Source of the DNA: Planctomycetia bacterium | GTDB taxonomy: Bacteria > Planctomycetota > Planctomycetia > Pirellulales > PNKZ01 | Direction of reading: 5' to 3' | NCBI GenBank assembly: GCA_021413845.1 | Contig: JAIOPP010000118.1 | Span: forward strand, 1 to 64,000 | DNA: 64,000 bases | Shown here: in pieces, positions 1 through 8,876 of the stretch | How the letters are laid out: every line of letters begins with the position of its first letter | How positions within the stretch are numbered: the stretch's first letter is position 1 | Translations under genes and position numbers: made by a program | Notes under the pieces: generated by a model | Database searches by the model: none | Seen by the model: the letters and a program-made list of their open reading frames with translations, nothing else | Told to the model about the DNA's origin: nothing

Positions 1-244
1 AGGCTGATGAGCCTCGTAAGAAACTGGCAGAAAGCGACCGGTCTTCGGCGAGTCGAAACGAATCCGCAGTTTCGGCTCGACACGCTCGGCCGGCACGACG
101 AAAGAGACTTTACGCTCATTCCGCTCGACGTTACGCTGACACTCGGTCGACACGGAGGTCGAATGCACGGCTCCATTCGTTGCGCACGAGACTCGGCGAC
201 GGCCTCCGCTTTCGCTTATTCGTCGTCCTGTACGGAAGCCCTTC
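1..244. other. Left window edge, no gene assigned
   Basis: No recognisable gene lies upstream of phoU. One plus-strand frame stays open through the stretch, but its translation is Arg/Ser-rich and resembles no known family. In other bacteria pst transporter genes often precede phoU. They may lie to the left of the window, but nothing here proves it. Confidence 0.3.
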
Positions 245-907
245 ATGGCCGGTAATCTTCCCCGCTTGCTCCACGATCTCAAGCAACGTTTGCTGTATCT
301 CAGCAGCACGGTCGAAGACGCGGTGGCGAAAGTCGTGCAGGCGCTCGTGAATCGCGACCCCAAGCTGGCTCGCGAAGTGATCGCGGCCGACGCGGAAATC
401 GACAACCTCGAAGTGCAGATCGAAGCGGAGTGCCAAAAGATTTTGGCGCTGCATCAGCCGGTCGCCGGCGATCTTCGCTTCGTCGTCGCCACGCTCAAAA
501 TCAACAACGATCTCGAACGGATGGGAGATCTCGCCAAGAAGATCGGCAAGAACGTCGTCTACCTGTGCGGCGTCGAGCCGACCGACGCGCAAGTCGACTT
601 CCGCGATATCGCCGAGAAGTCGCGCTCGATGGTCAAGCATGCGATGGATGCGTTCGTCAACGGCGACGTCGAGCTCGCGCGGCAAGTCCTCGTCGAAGAC
701 GATGCCGTCGATCAACTGAAAGACGAACTCTATCGGACGCTGCGCGATGCGATTCGGGGCAACCCAGCGCAGCTGGATGCGCTGTTGAAGCTCTATTCGG
801 TCACGCGCAATCTCGAACGGCTCGGCGACATGGCGACCCACGTCGCCGAAGAAGTGATCTTCATGGTCGAGGGGGATATCGTGCGCCATCTCGGCGGCAG
901 TGTTTGA
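245..907 (+). CDS. phoU: Phosphate uptake regulator PhoU
   Basis: A 220-residue all-helical protein made of two tandem three-helix PhoU bundles, each about 100 residues, which matches the usual family length. The repeated LERMGD (first bundle) and LERLGD (second bundle) motifs align with the metal-binding E/D motifs of PhoU. By family knowledge PhoU is a cytoplasmic adaptor that links the PstSCAB phosphate transporter to the PhoR kinase and represses the Pho regulon when phosphate is plentiful. The ATG lies directly after a weak ribosome site. The next gene starts about 20 bases after its stop, so the two may be co-transcribed. Confidence 0.93.
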   Translation: MAGNLPRLLHDLKQRLLYLSSTVEDAVAKVVQALVNRDPKLAREVIAADAEIDNLEVQIEAECQKILALHQPVAGDLRFVVATLKINNDLERMGDLAKKIGKNVVYLCGVEPTDAQVDFRDIAEKSRSMVKHAMDAFVNGDVELARQVLVEDDAVDQLKDELYRTLRDAIRGNPAQLDALLKLYSVTRNLERLGDMATHVAEEVIFMVEGDIVRHLGGSV

Positions 908-926
908 TTCGAACCCAGTCGGCAAC

Positions 927-1751
927 ATGAAATTCTCCGGCAAGACGGCGCTGATCACAGGCTCGGGACGCGGCATCGGGTTCGGGTGCGCGCTGGAGCT
1001 GGCGCGCGGCGGAGCGCGGGTCGTCATCAACGATCGGCCCGGCAGCCCGGATCTGGCGGATGCGAAGAAGCAGCTTGAAGCGCTCGGCGCGATTTGCATC
1101 TCGATCGAAGCAGATGTCTTCTCGCGAGCCGGTTGCGAGGCTTTGCTCGCCGCGGCGCTGGCCGAAGTTCCGCGCATCGACATCTTGATCAGCAACCCGG
1201 CTTGGAACCGTCGCAAGGCGTTTCTGGAATACGAGCCGGCTGATTTCGACCGGACGATTCAAGGGACGCTCACGGCCGGTTTTCATATGTCGCAATTGGT
1301 CGCGCGGCAGATGATTGCGAACAAGCTCGCAGCGCGCGACGAGGCTCGAGGGGTGTCGGGCTGCCAAGGCAAGATCGTCTTCATTTCGAGCGTCCACGCC
1401 GAAATGCCCTACGGCTTAAGCTCGGCTTACAACGCCGCGAAGGCCGGCCTGAATCACTTGGCCCTCACCATCTCGGCCGAGCTGAACGCGCATCGGATCA
1501 ACGTCAACCTCATCGAGCCGGGCTGGATCGATACGCCGAACGAACGAGCGGTGTTCGGCCTCGATAAAATGAACGAAGTCGCCCCGACGATCCCATGGGG
1601 TCGGCTCGGGCAACCGGCCGATATCGGCCGTGCGGCGGCATTCCTAGCCTCGGAAGATGCCGACTACATCACCGGCGCGACGCTCCGCATCGACGGCGGC
1701 TTCGTGCTCAAAGAATGCCGCGGCGATTCGATTCCGACGCGGAAGGAGTGA
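927..1751 (+). CDS. Short-chain dehydrogenase/reductase (SDR)
   Basis: A 274-residue classical SDR. The N-terminal nucleotide motif TGSGRGIG, the strand-5 serine in VFISSVHA and the catalytic YNAAK (YxxxK) are all visible. The C-terminal GATLRIDGGF is typical of 3-oxoacyl-ACP reductase or glucose-dehydrogenase-like members. The usual NAG motif is replaced by SNPAW, which is unusual. The ATG at 927 is chosen because it puts the cofactor motif at the normal distance from the start. A GTG at 900 would overlap phoU. The substrate cannot be told from sequence. Confidence 0.88.
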   Translation: MKFSGKTALITGSGRGIGFGCALELARGGARVVINDRPGSPDLADAKKQLEALGAICISIEADVFSRAGCEALLAAALAEVPRIDILISNPAWNRRKAFLEYEPADFDRTIQGTLTAGFHMSQLVARQMIANKLAARDEARGVSGCQGKIVFISSVHAEMPYGLSSAYNAAKAGLNHLALTISAELNAHRINVNLIEPGWIDTPNERAVFGLDKMNEVAPTIPWGRLGQPADIGRAAAFLASEDADYITGATLRIDGGFVLKECRGDSIPTRKE

Positions 1752-1810
1752 GCTTTTAGCGAGCAACGCTCTGCGCTTCGCGACGGCGCGTCCGGGGCTG
1801 TTGAATAGCG

Positions 1811-2962
1811 TTACTTCACGCTTGCGGTTTCGCGGTACCCATACTTTTCGATATACGGTTTCCAGCGGCGGTTGACTTCCTCACGTTCGGCGTCGGTCAA
1901 TTGGTAGCGATTCGTTTTATAGTCGGAAGTCTGCGACGAGTATTGCTCCATCGCGGAGCGGACGCGCTCGAAGTCGCCGAGCTCGAGTTGGTCGTAGAGC
2001 GATTGCATTCGCCCGAGCGGATCGGCGACGAGATCTTCGTAGCGCATCTCGTAGAGCCGATTGGCCGGAATCAAACTTCGATCGGCCTCGAAGCGATCCA
2101 TGAGTCGCGTGAATGTTTCCAGCACATACTCTTCGACACCCGCGAAGTTCGGCACCTGCATGCCGTGCGTTTCGTATAGCCGTTTCCAAAGATGCACGGT
2201 CGAAGGAAACAACACGAACGGATCGCGCACCAAGTAGACGAACCGCGCATCGGGAAACATTTCCAACAACGTGCGAACTCGACCGGTGTGCGGCGGCGAC
2301 TTCAAGATGATGCGCTTCTTATGGACGAACGTCACTTTTTGCAGGAACGCGTAAAGCGATCGCTTCCAATAAGAGAGCTCCGTCGCAGTGAGTCCTTCGA
2401 GCGTGAGGTAGTTCCAATGTTGCGGAGGATGATTCGGAAACGCGATCGTGAGATAAGGCGAAGGAACGCCGAGATTGCAGAGTGCGAATTCATCTTCCTG
2501 CGGCCGGTCCCAACCCATCGGCATGTTGTCCATCGGTCGCCGCGAAGGGAGCAGCCAATAGAAGAGCCGCGTCACCCAAAACTTCGAGACCGTGAAATGG
2601 TTCGGCGCCATCACTTCGTAGGTGCTCGGCGAAGTGAACTGAGGGTCGAGCCCGAGCAGTTCGTGCAACCAGGTGGTGCCGGAGCGCCAATGCCCTAAGA
2701 CGATCAGCGGCCGAGGCTGAATCTTCGTCCGCCGGATCGCGATGCCGAACAACAACTGCTCGATCAGCCACAAGCCGGAATTGAAGAGACTGATCAACGT
2801 GATCAGCACCCCTTTGATCCAATAGCGAGGGCTGATGGCGAACCGGTTCCGAACGAGCAGCCCGAGCCAGGTCGTGAAGCACATGCCGATCCACATGCGC
2901 GGCATCCACTTCCGTTCCTTCTTCGAGGCGGCGGCGGGAGGCGGAACGGAGGAAGATGGCAT
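1811..2962 (-). CDS. Sulfotransferase family protein
   Basis: A 383-residue protein with the two PAPS-binding signatures of sulfotransferases. The 5'-phosphosulfate loop GHWRSGTTWLHELL lies near residue 90, and the 3'-phosphate motif YLVRDPFVLFPS near residue 245. A hydrophobic stretch at residues 50-75 may anchor the N terminus to the membrane, as in Golgi-type and many planctomycete members. The likely reaction is transfer of sulfate from PAPS to a carbohydrate or other acceptor. Sulfated glycan metabolism is prominent in planctomycetes. The gene converges with the SDR gene. The acceptor is unknown. Confidence 0.88.
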   Translation of the reverse strand: MPSSSVPPPAAASKKERKWMPRMWIGMCFTTWLGLLVRNRFAISPRYWIKGVLITLISLFNSGLWLIEQLLFGIAIRRTKIQPRPLIVLGHWRSGTTWLHELLGLDPQFTSPSTYEVMAPNHFTVSKFWVTRLFYWLLPSRRPMDNMPMGWDRPQEDEFALCNLGVPSPYLTIAFPNHPPQHWNYLTLEGLTATELSYWKRSLYAFLQKVTFVHKKRIILKSPPHTGRVRTLLEMFPDARFVYLVRDPFVLFPSTVHLWKRLYETHGMQVPNFAGVEEYVLETFTRLMDRFEADRSLIPANRLYEMRYEDLVADPLGRMQSLYDQLELGDFERVRSAMEQYSSQTSDYKTNRYQLTDAEREEVNRRWKPYIEKYGYRETASVK

Positions 2963-3005
2963 CGAGGAAACGCTGCGAAGGGAACCGAGAGCGAAGTGAA
3001 GAACT

Positions 3006-3018
3006 CAAGTTTAACTTG
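3006..3018. repeat. Short palindrome upstream of the sulfotransferase gene
   Basis: CAAGTT and AACTTG are separated by a single T, giving a perfect 13-base palindrome about 45 bases upstream of the sulfotransferase start codon. It could be an operator half-site pair. No regulator is identified. Confidence 0.3.
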
Positions 3019-3083
3019 CCGATGCCGCCGACGACAAGCGAGTACGACAAGTTGTCATTTACGTCAGGTTAGCTCGGCAAACT

Positions 3084-3623
3084 TCAACGTTGCAGCGGAG
3101 CGGCGCTCGGCGGCATCGCCAGTCGATCGGCGACGGTCGTGAGCGCGGCGGTCATTTCCTGCGTGACGACTTCGTCTTGCTGCGCTCCGGTGAGCCGACT
3201 CAAGGCTGCGCCGCTTGGTGACGCGAACACCAACGTAGGGTAAGCCCTGACGCGATACTCCGCACACAGCTCCGGCGAGCGATCGACGTCGATCCGGACG
3301 CAGATGAAACGGTCTGTTAGCGGGCGGACGGAGTTGCGCGTGAGGACTTCCGTCAGCAATTGCCGGCTATGGAAGCACCAGTCGGCCGCAAAGATCAAGA
3401 GCAGCGGCTTCCGCTCGACCTTCGCTTGCGCCAGAGCTGCGGGAAGATCGTCGTAGTATTTCAATTCCGCCGGCTCGACCGTGACCGGCTTCGCGGGCTT
3501 CAGCTTCTCGACCACCGCTTCGCGCAACTTCGCCACGCGCGAACCTCCGGCGTTCTCATTCGTCGGACCGCAGCCCGAGGTGAGAACGACGAGGATCGCG
3601 GCGATGGCAACAGCGGAACGCAT
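3084..3623 (-). CDS. Thioredoxin-fold lipoprotein with CFHS in place of CxxC
   Basis: A 179-residue protein starting at the internal ATG at 3623, which gives a clean signal sequence ending LTSGC, so it is probably a lipoprotein although the lipobox is not ideal. The thioredoxin fold is shown by LLLIFAADWCFHS (residues 75-86) and the cis-proline segment AYPTLVF. The active-site motif is WCFHS, so the resolving cysteine is replaced by serine. Classical disulfide exchange is therefore doubtful. A chaperone or monothiol role is possible. It would act outside the cytoplasmic membrane. Confidence 0.75.
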   Translation of the reverse strand: MRSAVAIAAILVVLTSGCGPTNENAGGSRVAKLREAVVEKLKPAKPVTVEPAELKYYDDLPAALAQAKVERKPLLLIFAADWCFHSRQLLTEVLTRNSVRPLTDRFICVRIDVDRSPELCAEYRVRAYPTLVFASPSGAALSRLTGAQQDEVVTQEMTAALTTVADRLAMPPSAAPLQR

Positions 3624-4085
3624 GGTAGCTCGGAAACGAATGTCGAAAGTCGGACATAGTGGGTCGTGGACCGCCGCAAAAAAAGGGCGCCGTTCGAGGC
3701 GAGACAAAGACGCGTGGTCCGTGCCGCTGCGCCCTTGGATCGTCCTCGGGCGGCGACCGACTTAAACCAAATCGAGGGTCGCGGGGGAAGGGGAGAAGCC
3801 GTTTTGCCGGCGTTGCGCGCGGAGCTTCATCTTGTTTCTCGCCGCGGGAACGTGCCGGCAGACTGTCATCAAAAACGACGGGATTAGATTGCTATTTTTT
3901 CGCCTGACCGACTCGGGCACTCCCTGCATTGCTTTCGCGCGCCGTCTTCCGCTTCGACCGAGGAGGCGTGAGTTGTGAGCGCCGCATGAGTTGCCCTGGA
4001 CGCCTCGGGGCGATTTAGATACTGTCCGCCCCTCTTCCGAGCCTCCTCGAAACCGCACTTCTCCCGTTTTGAATCGAGAGCAGAA
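3624..4085. other. Divergent intergenic region upstream of flhA
   Basis: About 460 bases separate the divergent thioredoxin-like gene and flhA. Overlapping ORFs here have no family features and are dismissed. The region should hold promoters for both genes, but no convincing sigma-28, sigma-54 or sigma-70 box was seen. TGCCGGCG (about 3804) and the related CGTGCCGGCA (about 3851) make a weak inverted pair. Confidence 0.4.
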
Positions 4086-6176
4086 ATGCCTCCCGTCGCA
4101 CCCGCTGTCGGCGCCCGTTCGTCGACTTCGTGGGGACTAGATCTCGTACTCCCGATCGGCCTGATCTCCGCAGTCTTGGTGATCTTGATGCCGCTGCCTG
4201 TCGTCCTGTTGGACGTCTTGCTGGCGCTCAACATCAGCGTGGCGGTGATCATGCTGTTGACGACGATCTACGTGCGCACGCCGCTGGAGTTCAGCGTCTT
4301 TCCTTCGCTTTTGCTCGCGACCACGCTCGGCCGGCTGGTGCTCAACGTCGCGACGACGCGACTCATTCTCACGCGCGGCGCAACGCACGGCCTCGATGCG
4401 GCCGGCGACGTGGTGCGCAGCTTCGGCGAATTCGTCGCCGGCGATAAAGCGGTCGTCGGCATCATCATCTTCGTCATCATCGTGTTAATTCAGTTCATCG
4501 TCATCACGAAAGGTGCCACGCGCATCAGCGAAGTGGCGGCCCGCTTCGCGTTAGACGGCATGCCCGGTCGGCAAATGGCGATCGACGCAGATCTGAACGC
4601 GGGCGTGATCGACGAAAAAGAAGCGCAGCGCCGACGTGCGGAAATCACGGCCCAATCGGACTTTTTCGGGGCGATGGACGGTGCTAGTAAGTTCGTGCGC
4701 GGCGATGCCATCGCAGGCATCGTCATCACCGTGGTGAACATCGTCGGCGGGTTGTTCATCGGCATGTTCGAGAGCGGCATGACGCTCGCCGAAGCGGCTC
4801 ACGTGTTCACGAAGCTTACGATCGGCGATGGGCTCGTCAGCCAAGTGCCGGCGTTCTTGATCTCGTTGGCGGCCGGCTTGCTGACGACGCGCTCGAGCAC
4901 CGACTCGAACCTGCCGCAACAATTCGTCGGCCAGTTGCTCGCGCGGCCGCAAGCGCTGTTCGTCACCGGCGGCTTTTTGGGAATGCTCGTATTTACGAGC
5001 CTCCCCAAAGTGCCGCTCTTGTCGATCGCCGTGGCCTGCATCGCGTTCGCGTTTACGACGATGCGCAAGACCAAGTCGGACAAGAAAGCGGCCGACGTCG
5101 CCCAGACCACGGCCGACAAGAAGCCGAAGGACGAGCGAATCGAAGACCTGCTCGTCGTCGATCCAATGGAAGTCGAGATCGGCGTCGGCCTCATTCGCTT
5201 GGCCGATCCGAAGCGCGGCGGCGACTTGCTCGATCGAGTGCAGCGCGTGCGCCAGAATATCGCGATGGAGCTCGGCATCGTCATGCCGAAGGTCCGCATT
5301 CGCGACAACATGCGACTCGATCAGCATGCGTATCGGATCAAGATCGCCGATGCCGCGGTGGCCGACGGCATGGTCTACGTGAACATGCTGCTGGCGATCG
5401 ATTCCGGAATGACCACGGGTCGCGTAGCGGGCATCGAAACGCGCGAGCCGGCCTTCGGCACGCGGGCCGTTTGGATCGAGCCGGCGCAGCGCGACCAAGC
5501 CGAAATGCAAGGCTATACGGTCGTCGAGCCGGTCAGCGTGCTGGCGACTCATCTCACCGAAACGGTTCGTCGGCATGGCGACGAAATCCTCACACGCGAT
5601 GCGACGAAGCATCTCGTCAACGAATTGAAGACCTCGTCGCCTGCCGTCGTCGACGAGCTCGTGCCGGGCATCATGAAGCTCAACGACGTGCAACAAGTGC
5701 TGCAGATGTTGTTGCGCGAGCAGGTGCCGATTCGCCAGCTGGCGAAGATCCTCGAAACTCTCGGCGATCATGCCGGCCGAATCAAAGATCCGATCTTGCT
5801 CACCGAGTTCGTTCGCCATAAGCTCGCCCGCACGATTTGCACGCGCTATCGCGATGCGGAGAAACGGCTCTACGTCATCACGCTTGATCCGGCCTTGGAA
5901 GACCGCATTCGTGCCGGTTTCGAGCATACGGAACGAGGACTGTTCATTCGCATGTCGCCGCAAGCGATCGAAGCGACGTGCAGACTGATGGCTCGCGAGG
6001 TGGAAAAGCTCTCGGCCCAGAATCGTCAGCCGATCGTGTTGGTAAGCCCGCAGATTCGAGCCGCCTTGAAGCAGATGACGCAACCTCATCTCCCGCTGTT
6101 AGCCGTACTCAGCTACAACGAGATCACGCGTGACACGACGATCGAGTCGGTCGCGATGGTTGCAGACGCAAAATAA
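4086..6176 (+). CDS. flhA: Flagellar biosynthesis protein FlhA
   Basis: A 696-residue protein of normal FlhA length. The N-terminal half has about eight membrane segments. The FHIPEP-family signature is seen as RISEVAARFALDGMPGRQM near residue 145. The C-terminal half is the cytoplasmic domain that docks chaperone-substrate complexes. FlhA forms the nonameric export gate of the flagellar type III apparatus in the inner membrane. Virulence homologues share the fold, but flhF, flhG and fliA downstream make the flagellar role clear. A heptad-repeat stretch, not a terminator, separates it from flhF. Confidence 0.97.
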   Translation: MPPVAPAVGARSSTSWGLDLVLPIGLISAVLVILMPLPVVLLDVLLALNISVAVIMLLTTIYVRTPLEFSVFPSLLLATTLGRLVLNVATTRLILTRGATHGLDAAGDVVRSFGEFVAGDKAVVGIIIFVIIVLIQFIVITKGATRISEVAARFALDGMPGRQMAIDADLNAGVIDEKEAQRRRAEITAQSDFFGAMDGASKFVRGDAIAGIVITVVNIVGGLFIGMFESGMTLAEAAHVFTKLTIGDGLVSQVPAFLISLAAGLLTTRSSTDSNLPQQFVGQLLARPQALFVTGGFLGMLVFTSLPKVPLLSIAVACIAFAFTTMRKTKSDKKAADVAQTTADKKPKDERIEDLLVVDPMEVEIGVGLIRLADPKRGGDLLDRVQRVRQNIAMELGIVMPKVRIRDNMRLDQHAYRIKIADAAVADGMVYVNMLLAIDSGMTTGRVAGIETREPAFGTRAVWIEPAQRDQAEMQGYTVVEPVSVLATHLTETVRRHGDEILTRDATKHLVNELKTSSPAVVDELVPGIMKLNDVQQVLQMLLREQVPIRQLAKILETLGDHAGRIKDPILLTEFVRHKLARTICTRYRDAEKRLYVITLDPALEDRIRAGFEHTERGLFIRMSPQAIEATCRLMAREVEKLSAQNRQPIVLVSPQIRAALKQMTQPHLPLLAVLSYNEITRDTTIESVAMVADAK

Positions 6177-6254
6177 AAGTCAGAAGTCAAAATGCAGAAG
6201 GCAGAAGTTATGAAGACCGGTTGAGCTCCGTAGTTTTGCGTTTTGCATTTTTCG
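6177..6254. repeat. Heptad-repeat element between flhA and flhF
   Basis: Right after the flhA stop comes a purine-rich run of 7-base units of the type AGAAGTC/AAAATGC/AGAAGGC. About 20 bases later a T-rich arm with repeated TTTTGC/TTTTGCAT partly complements it. The arms could fold in mRNA. The element belongs to the same family as those listed elsewhere in the window. Confidence 0.6.
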
Positions 6255-6281
6255 TTCACACTTTCCTTCGAGATGGAACTC

Positions 6282-7589
6282 ATGGAAGTAAAGACATACC
6301 GCGCCGCCACGATGCAAGAAGCGTTGGCGATGGTGCGTAACGATCTGGGTCCGACCGCCGCGGTGTTGCACACGCGCGAAGTGGGGAACGCCGGTCTGCT
6401 GCGCTGGATTCCCGGCATGCGGCGCATCGAAGTAACGGCCGCGCTCGACGTGAACGTGCCGAGCCGGTTCGGGGGGCGCAAAGATGCGGCAGCTCCGGGC
6501 GTACCGAAGCCCGCTCACGCGCCGCAACCGCGCACCGCGCAATCGAACACTGCGCAATCGAACACTGCGAGCCGAATCGATTCGATCGTCGACGGCGGCG
6601 TCGCCTACGAGCCGACGTATAGCGAGCCGGCCTACGCTCCTCCTGCGCGGCGCGCAGCCATCGCTCCGGCGCATGGCCCGCACGACGAAGTGAAAACGCA
6701 GATCAGCGAACTCCAAGCGCTCGTCGCCGACCTTTGCCGCCGTTCGCGCGGCACCGGCCATCAAGACCTGCCCGAGACGCTGTTCCGTTTGTATACCGAC
6801 TTGATCGAAGCCGAAGTGAGCGATGAAGTCGCACGGGAACTGGTCGAGCGCGTCCGCCGCGATGCTTCGGCCGGCGAAGTCGACGATCCGCTCATGGTCA
6901 AGGCGCGGCTCTCGCGCATGATCGAAGAAGAGATCGCGGTTTCCGGACCGATCCAGCTCGATTCGGGCCGGCGCAAGTTGGTCGCGCTCGTCGGACCGAC
7001 CGGCGTCGGCAAGACGACGACCATCGCGAAGCTCGCCGCCAACTTTCGTCTGCGCGATAAGAAACGCGTCGGCCTGATTACGGTCGACACGTTCCGCATC
7101 GCCGCCGTCGAACAACTGCGTACCTATGCCGACATCATCGACTTGCCGATGCACGTCGTCAGCACGCCGCGCGAGATGCGCGACGCCGTGAACAGCTTGT
7201 CGTCGATGGATCTCGTACTGCTCGATACTGCCGGCCGAAGCCCTCACGACGACGTGAAGATTCAAGAACTCAAGAGCTTCTTAGTGGAAGCCGCGGCCGA
7301 CGAAGTGCATCTGGTGCTCAGTGCAACGGCCAGCGCTTCGTCGCTCGAGAAGATGGCCCGCCAGTTCGCGACCGTCGGCACGACGCATCTGCTGTTGACC
7401 AAGCTGGATGAAACGGCAAGCCTCGGCAACCTTCTGCCGCTGGTCCGTGCGAGCCGCTTGCCGCTCAGTTACCTGACCGACGGGCAAAGCGTGCCCGACG
7501 ACATCTCCCCGGCCGACGCCTCGCGATTGTCGCGCGTCGTGCTAGGGATGGAACCGCCGGTACAAAGTCGGCGGCAACTTGCCGCTTAG
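6282..7589 (+). CDS. flhF: Flagellar SRP-like GTPase FlhF
   Basis: A 435-residue SRP-GTPase family protein. It has a variable N-terminal B domain (starting MEVKTYRAATM), a Pro/Ala-rich linker, and an NG domain with GPTGVGKTTT (about residue 238), DTFRIAAVEQL, DTAGRSPHD and TKLDE. FlhF recruits early flagellar components to the membrane and sets flagellar site and number, with FlhG as GTPase activator. The ATG at 6282 fits the conserved family N terminus; an ATG at 6273 is also possible. It lies between flhA and flhG, as in many polar flagellates. Confidence 0.95.
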   Translation: MEVKTYRAATMQEALAMVRNDLGPTAAVLHTREVGNAGLLRWIPGMRRIEVTAALDVNVPSRFGGRKDAAAPGVPKPAHAPQPRTAQSNTAQSNTASRIDSIVDGGVAYEPTYSEPAYAPPARRAAIAPAHGPHDEVKTQISELQALVADLCRRSRGTGHQDLPETLFRLYTDLIEAEVSDEVARELVERVRRDASAGEVDDPLMVKARLSRMIEEEIAVSGPIQLDSGRRKLVALVGPTGVGKTTTIAKLAANFRLRDKKRVGLITVDTFRIAAVEQLRTYADIIDLPMHVVSTPREMRDAVNSLSSMDLVLLDTAGRSPHDDVKIQELKSFLVEAAADEVHLVLSATASASSLEKMARQFATVGTTHLLLTKLDETASLGNLLPLVRASRLPLSYLTDGQSVPDDISPADASRLSRVVLGMEPPVQSRRQLAA

Positions 7590-7599
7590 CGTCTTCTCC

Positions 7600-7619
7600 C
7601 CCGACGTATCCACGTCGGG
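7600..7619 (+). terminator. Stem-loop after flhF
   Basis: A perfect 8-bp stem CCCGACGT/ACGTCGGG with a 4-base loop lies 11 bases after the flhF stop. The flanking GCGTCT (7589) and AGACGC (7630) could extend it. There is no clear U-tract, so it may be an attenuator or REP-type hairpin rather than a full terminator. Confidence 0.45.
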
Positions 7620-7642
7620 CTATTGAAGGAGACGCGTTGTAG

Positions 7643-7684
7643 CTTCCTTCTGGTTTCTAGTTTCTGCCTTCTCATTTTCCTCCT
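7643..7684. repeat. Pyrimidine heptad array just before flhG
   Basis: Six consecutive 7-base units of the form CTNNYTT (for example CTTCCTT, CTGGTTT, CTAGTTT) end three bases before the flhG start codon. They fill the place where a Shine-Dalgarno sequence would sit. This is the opposite strand of the purine heptad type. Confidence 0.6.
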
Positions 7685-7687
7685 CAC

Positions 7688-8554
7688 ATGCTCCCAGACC
7701 AAGCCAACGATCTGCGAAAACTGGTGCTCCGCGCCGGGCGTGGCGGCGGTCTGAACGATGCGCCGCCGCCGAAGATCGTCGTCGTGGCGGGAGGAAAAGG
7801 GGGCGTCGGAACGACGACCGTGGCGTTGAACTTGGCCGTGGCGTTAGCGCGCGAAGGGCGTCGCACCGTGCTCGTCGATGCCGATTTCGCCGGGCCCGAC
7901 GTCGCAGGCCTGTGCCGCATCGACGAACAATACGGCGCGGCCGACGTGCTGGCCGGACGGCGCACGGTCCATGAAGTTCTGCAACGGGGACCGGGAGGCA
8001 TTCAAGTGCTGCCGGCTTCGCGCGGGCTCACCGATCCCTCCGACTGCACGCCGCAAGCGCAAGAACGGCTCATCGCACAACTCGAAGGGCTCGGGCCCCA
8101 TGCCGACTACGTGCTCATCGACGCCGGCTCGGGGAGCGGGCGGGTGATGCGGCGCTTCTGGGAAGCCGGCGATGCGGTGCTGCTCGTCACGCATCCCGAT
8201 ACCGTTGCGGTGATGGACGCCTATGCCGCCGTGAAACTCGTTTGCCAAGACAATCCGCTGAAGGCGCAAATCCTTTCGCTCGCGAACTGCGCAGCCGACG
8301 ACGCTGCGGCTGCCGAAGTGCATGCGCGGCTCGATCGTGCTTGCCGCCGGTTCTTAGGCTTGAAAGTCACCGCTGCCGGCCAGTTGCCGTTCGACCCTTG
8401 CGTGCCGCGCGCCGGCGCAGAGCAACATCCGTTCTTACTCGAAGTGCCCGACGGTCTCGCGTCGGCCGGCATGGATCGCCTAGCGATCGAAGTGCCGCGG
8501 TTGGTTGAAGCCGAGTCGCCGCTCCATACCCACTTCCGTCGCCGCGCCGAATAA
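7688..8554 (+). CDS. flhG: MinD/ParA-type ATPase FlhG (YlxH) with altered P-loop
   Basis: A 288-residue MinD-family protein. Its deviant Walker A segment reads GGKGGVGTTT at residues 35-44. The signature lysine (K37) is kept, but the P-loop lysine is threonine (T42), as also happens in CpaE/TadZ-like proteins. LIDAGSGSG is the switch region. FlhG pairs with FlhF to control flagellar number. The N terminus starting LPDQANDLR fits an FlhF-activating region. No purine-rich ribosome site precedes the ATG, so translation may depend on the upstream gene or on start-codon context. Confidence 0.88.
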   Translation: MLPDQANDLRKLVLRAGRGGGLNDAPPPKIVVVAGGKGGVGTTTVALNLAVALAREGRRTVLVDADFAGPDVAGLCRIDEQYGAADVLAGRRTVHEVLQRGPGGIQVLPASRGLTDPSDCTPQAQERLIAQLEGLGPHADYVLIDAGSGSGRVMRRFWEAGDAVLLVTHPDTVAVMDAYAAVKLVCQDNPLKAQILSLANCAADDAAAAEVHARLDRACRRFLGLKVTAAGQLPFDPCVPRAGAEQHPFLLEVPDGLASAGMDRLAIEVPRLVEAESPLHTHFRRRAE

Positions 8555-8876
8555 CCGTTCGTCGCCGCGCTCGCGAAGCCACGTCGCCTGGTTCACATCT
8601 CGATTCCTTCCGATTCCGAAACACGCTCGGCGATTTCGCCGACTTCGCGCTCGTTCGTCGACTGGTTTACGAACGCACGAAGCACACGAAAATCGATTTT
8701 CAAAGCATTCTTCGTTTTCCGTTCATCCTTTGGTTCTCCGATGTCGATAACAGCGGTTACCGTCGCTAGACCTACTCCCGGTTCGGCCGGCAAACTTTGC
8801 GGATTGCGAAGTTTGAGCATGGCAAACTCGGAATTTGCGACGGTGGCTCGGGCTCGTTCGTTCGGAGTCGTCTGCG
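8555..8876. other. Gap between flhG and the small membrane gene
   Basis: About 320 bases with no convincing gene. It contains a heptad-like stretch near 8671-8724 (CACGAAG-type units facing CTTCGTT) and an inverted pair CAAACTT/AAGTTTG near 8792-8816. Short ORFs here lack family features. Confidence 0.4.
8671..8724. repeat. CACGAA-type heptad element
   Basis: ACGAAGC and ACACGAA units are followed after a short spacer by CTTCGTTTTCCGTTC-like sequence, giving weak opposing arms. Similar ACCACGA units occur at 32868-32911, which links it to the window-wide heptad family. Confidence 0.4.

Noticed and set aside
903-916. tRNA T-loop-like GGGTTCGAATC on the minus strand
   Set aside because: It overlaps the end of phoU and has no matching acceptor, D or anticodon arm. 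It is a chance match.
4551-6089. 512-residue minus-strand ORF across flhA
   Set aside because: It is a shadow of flhA caused by high GC content; the product is His/Arg-rich with no family motif.
8593-8820. 75-residue minus-strand ORF near flhG
   Set aside because: Its sequence runs through a heptad-type repeat and has no family or ribosome site.
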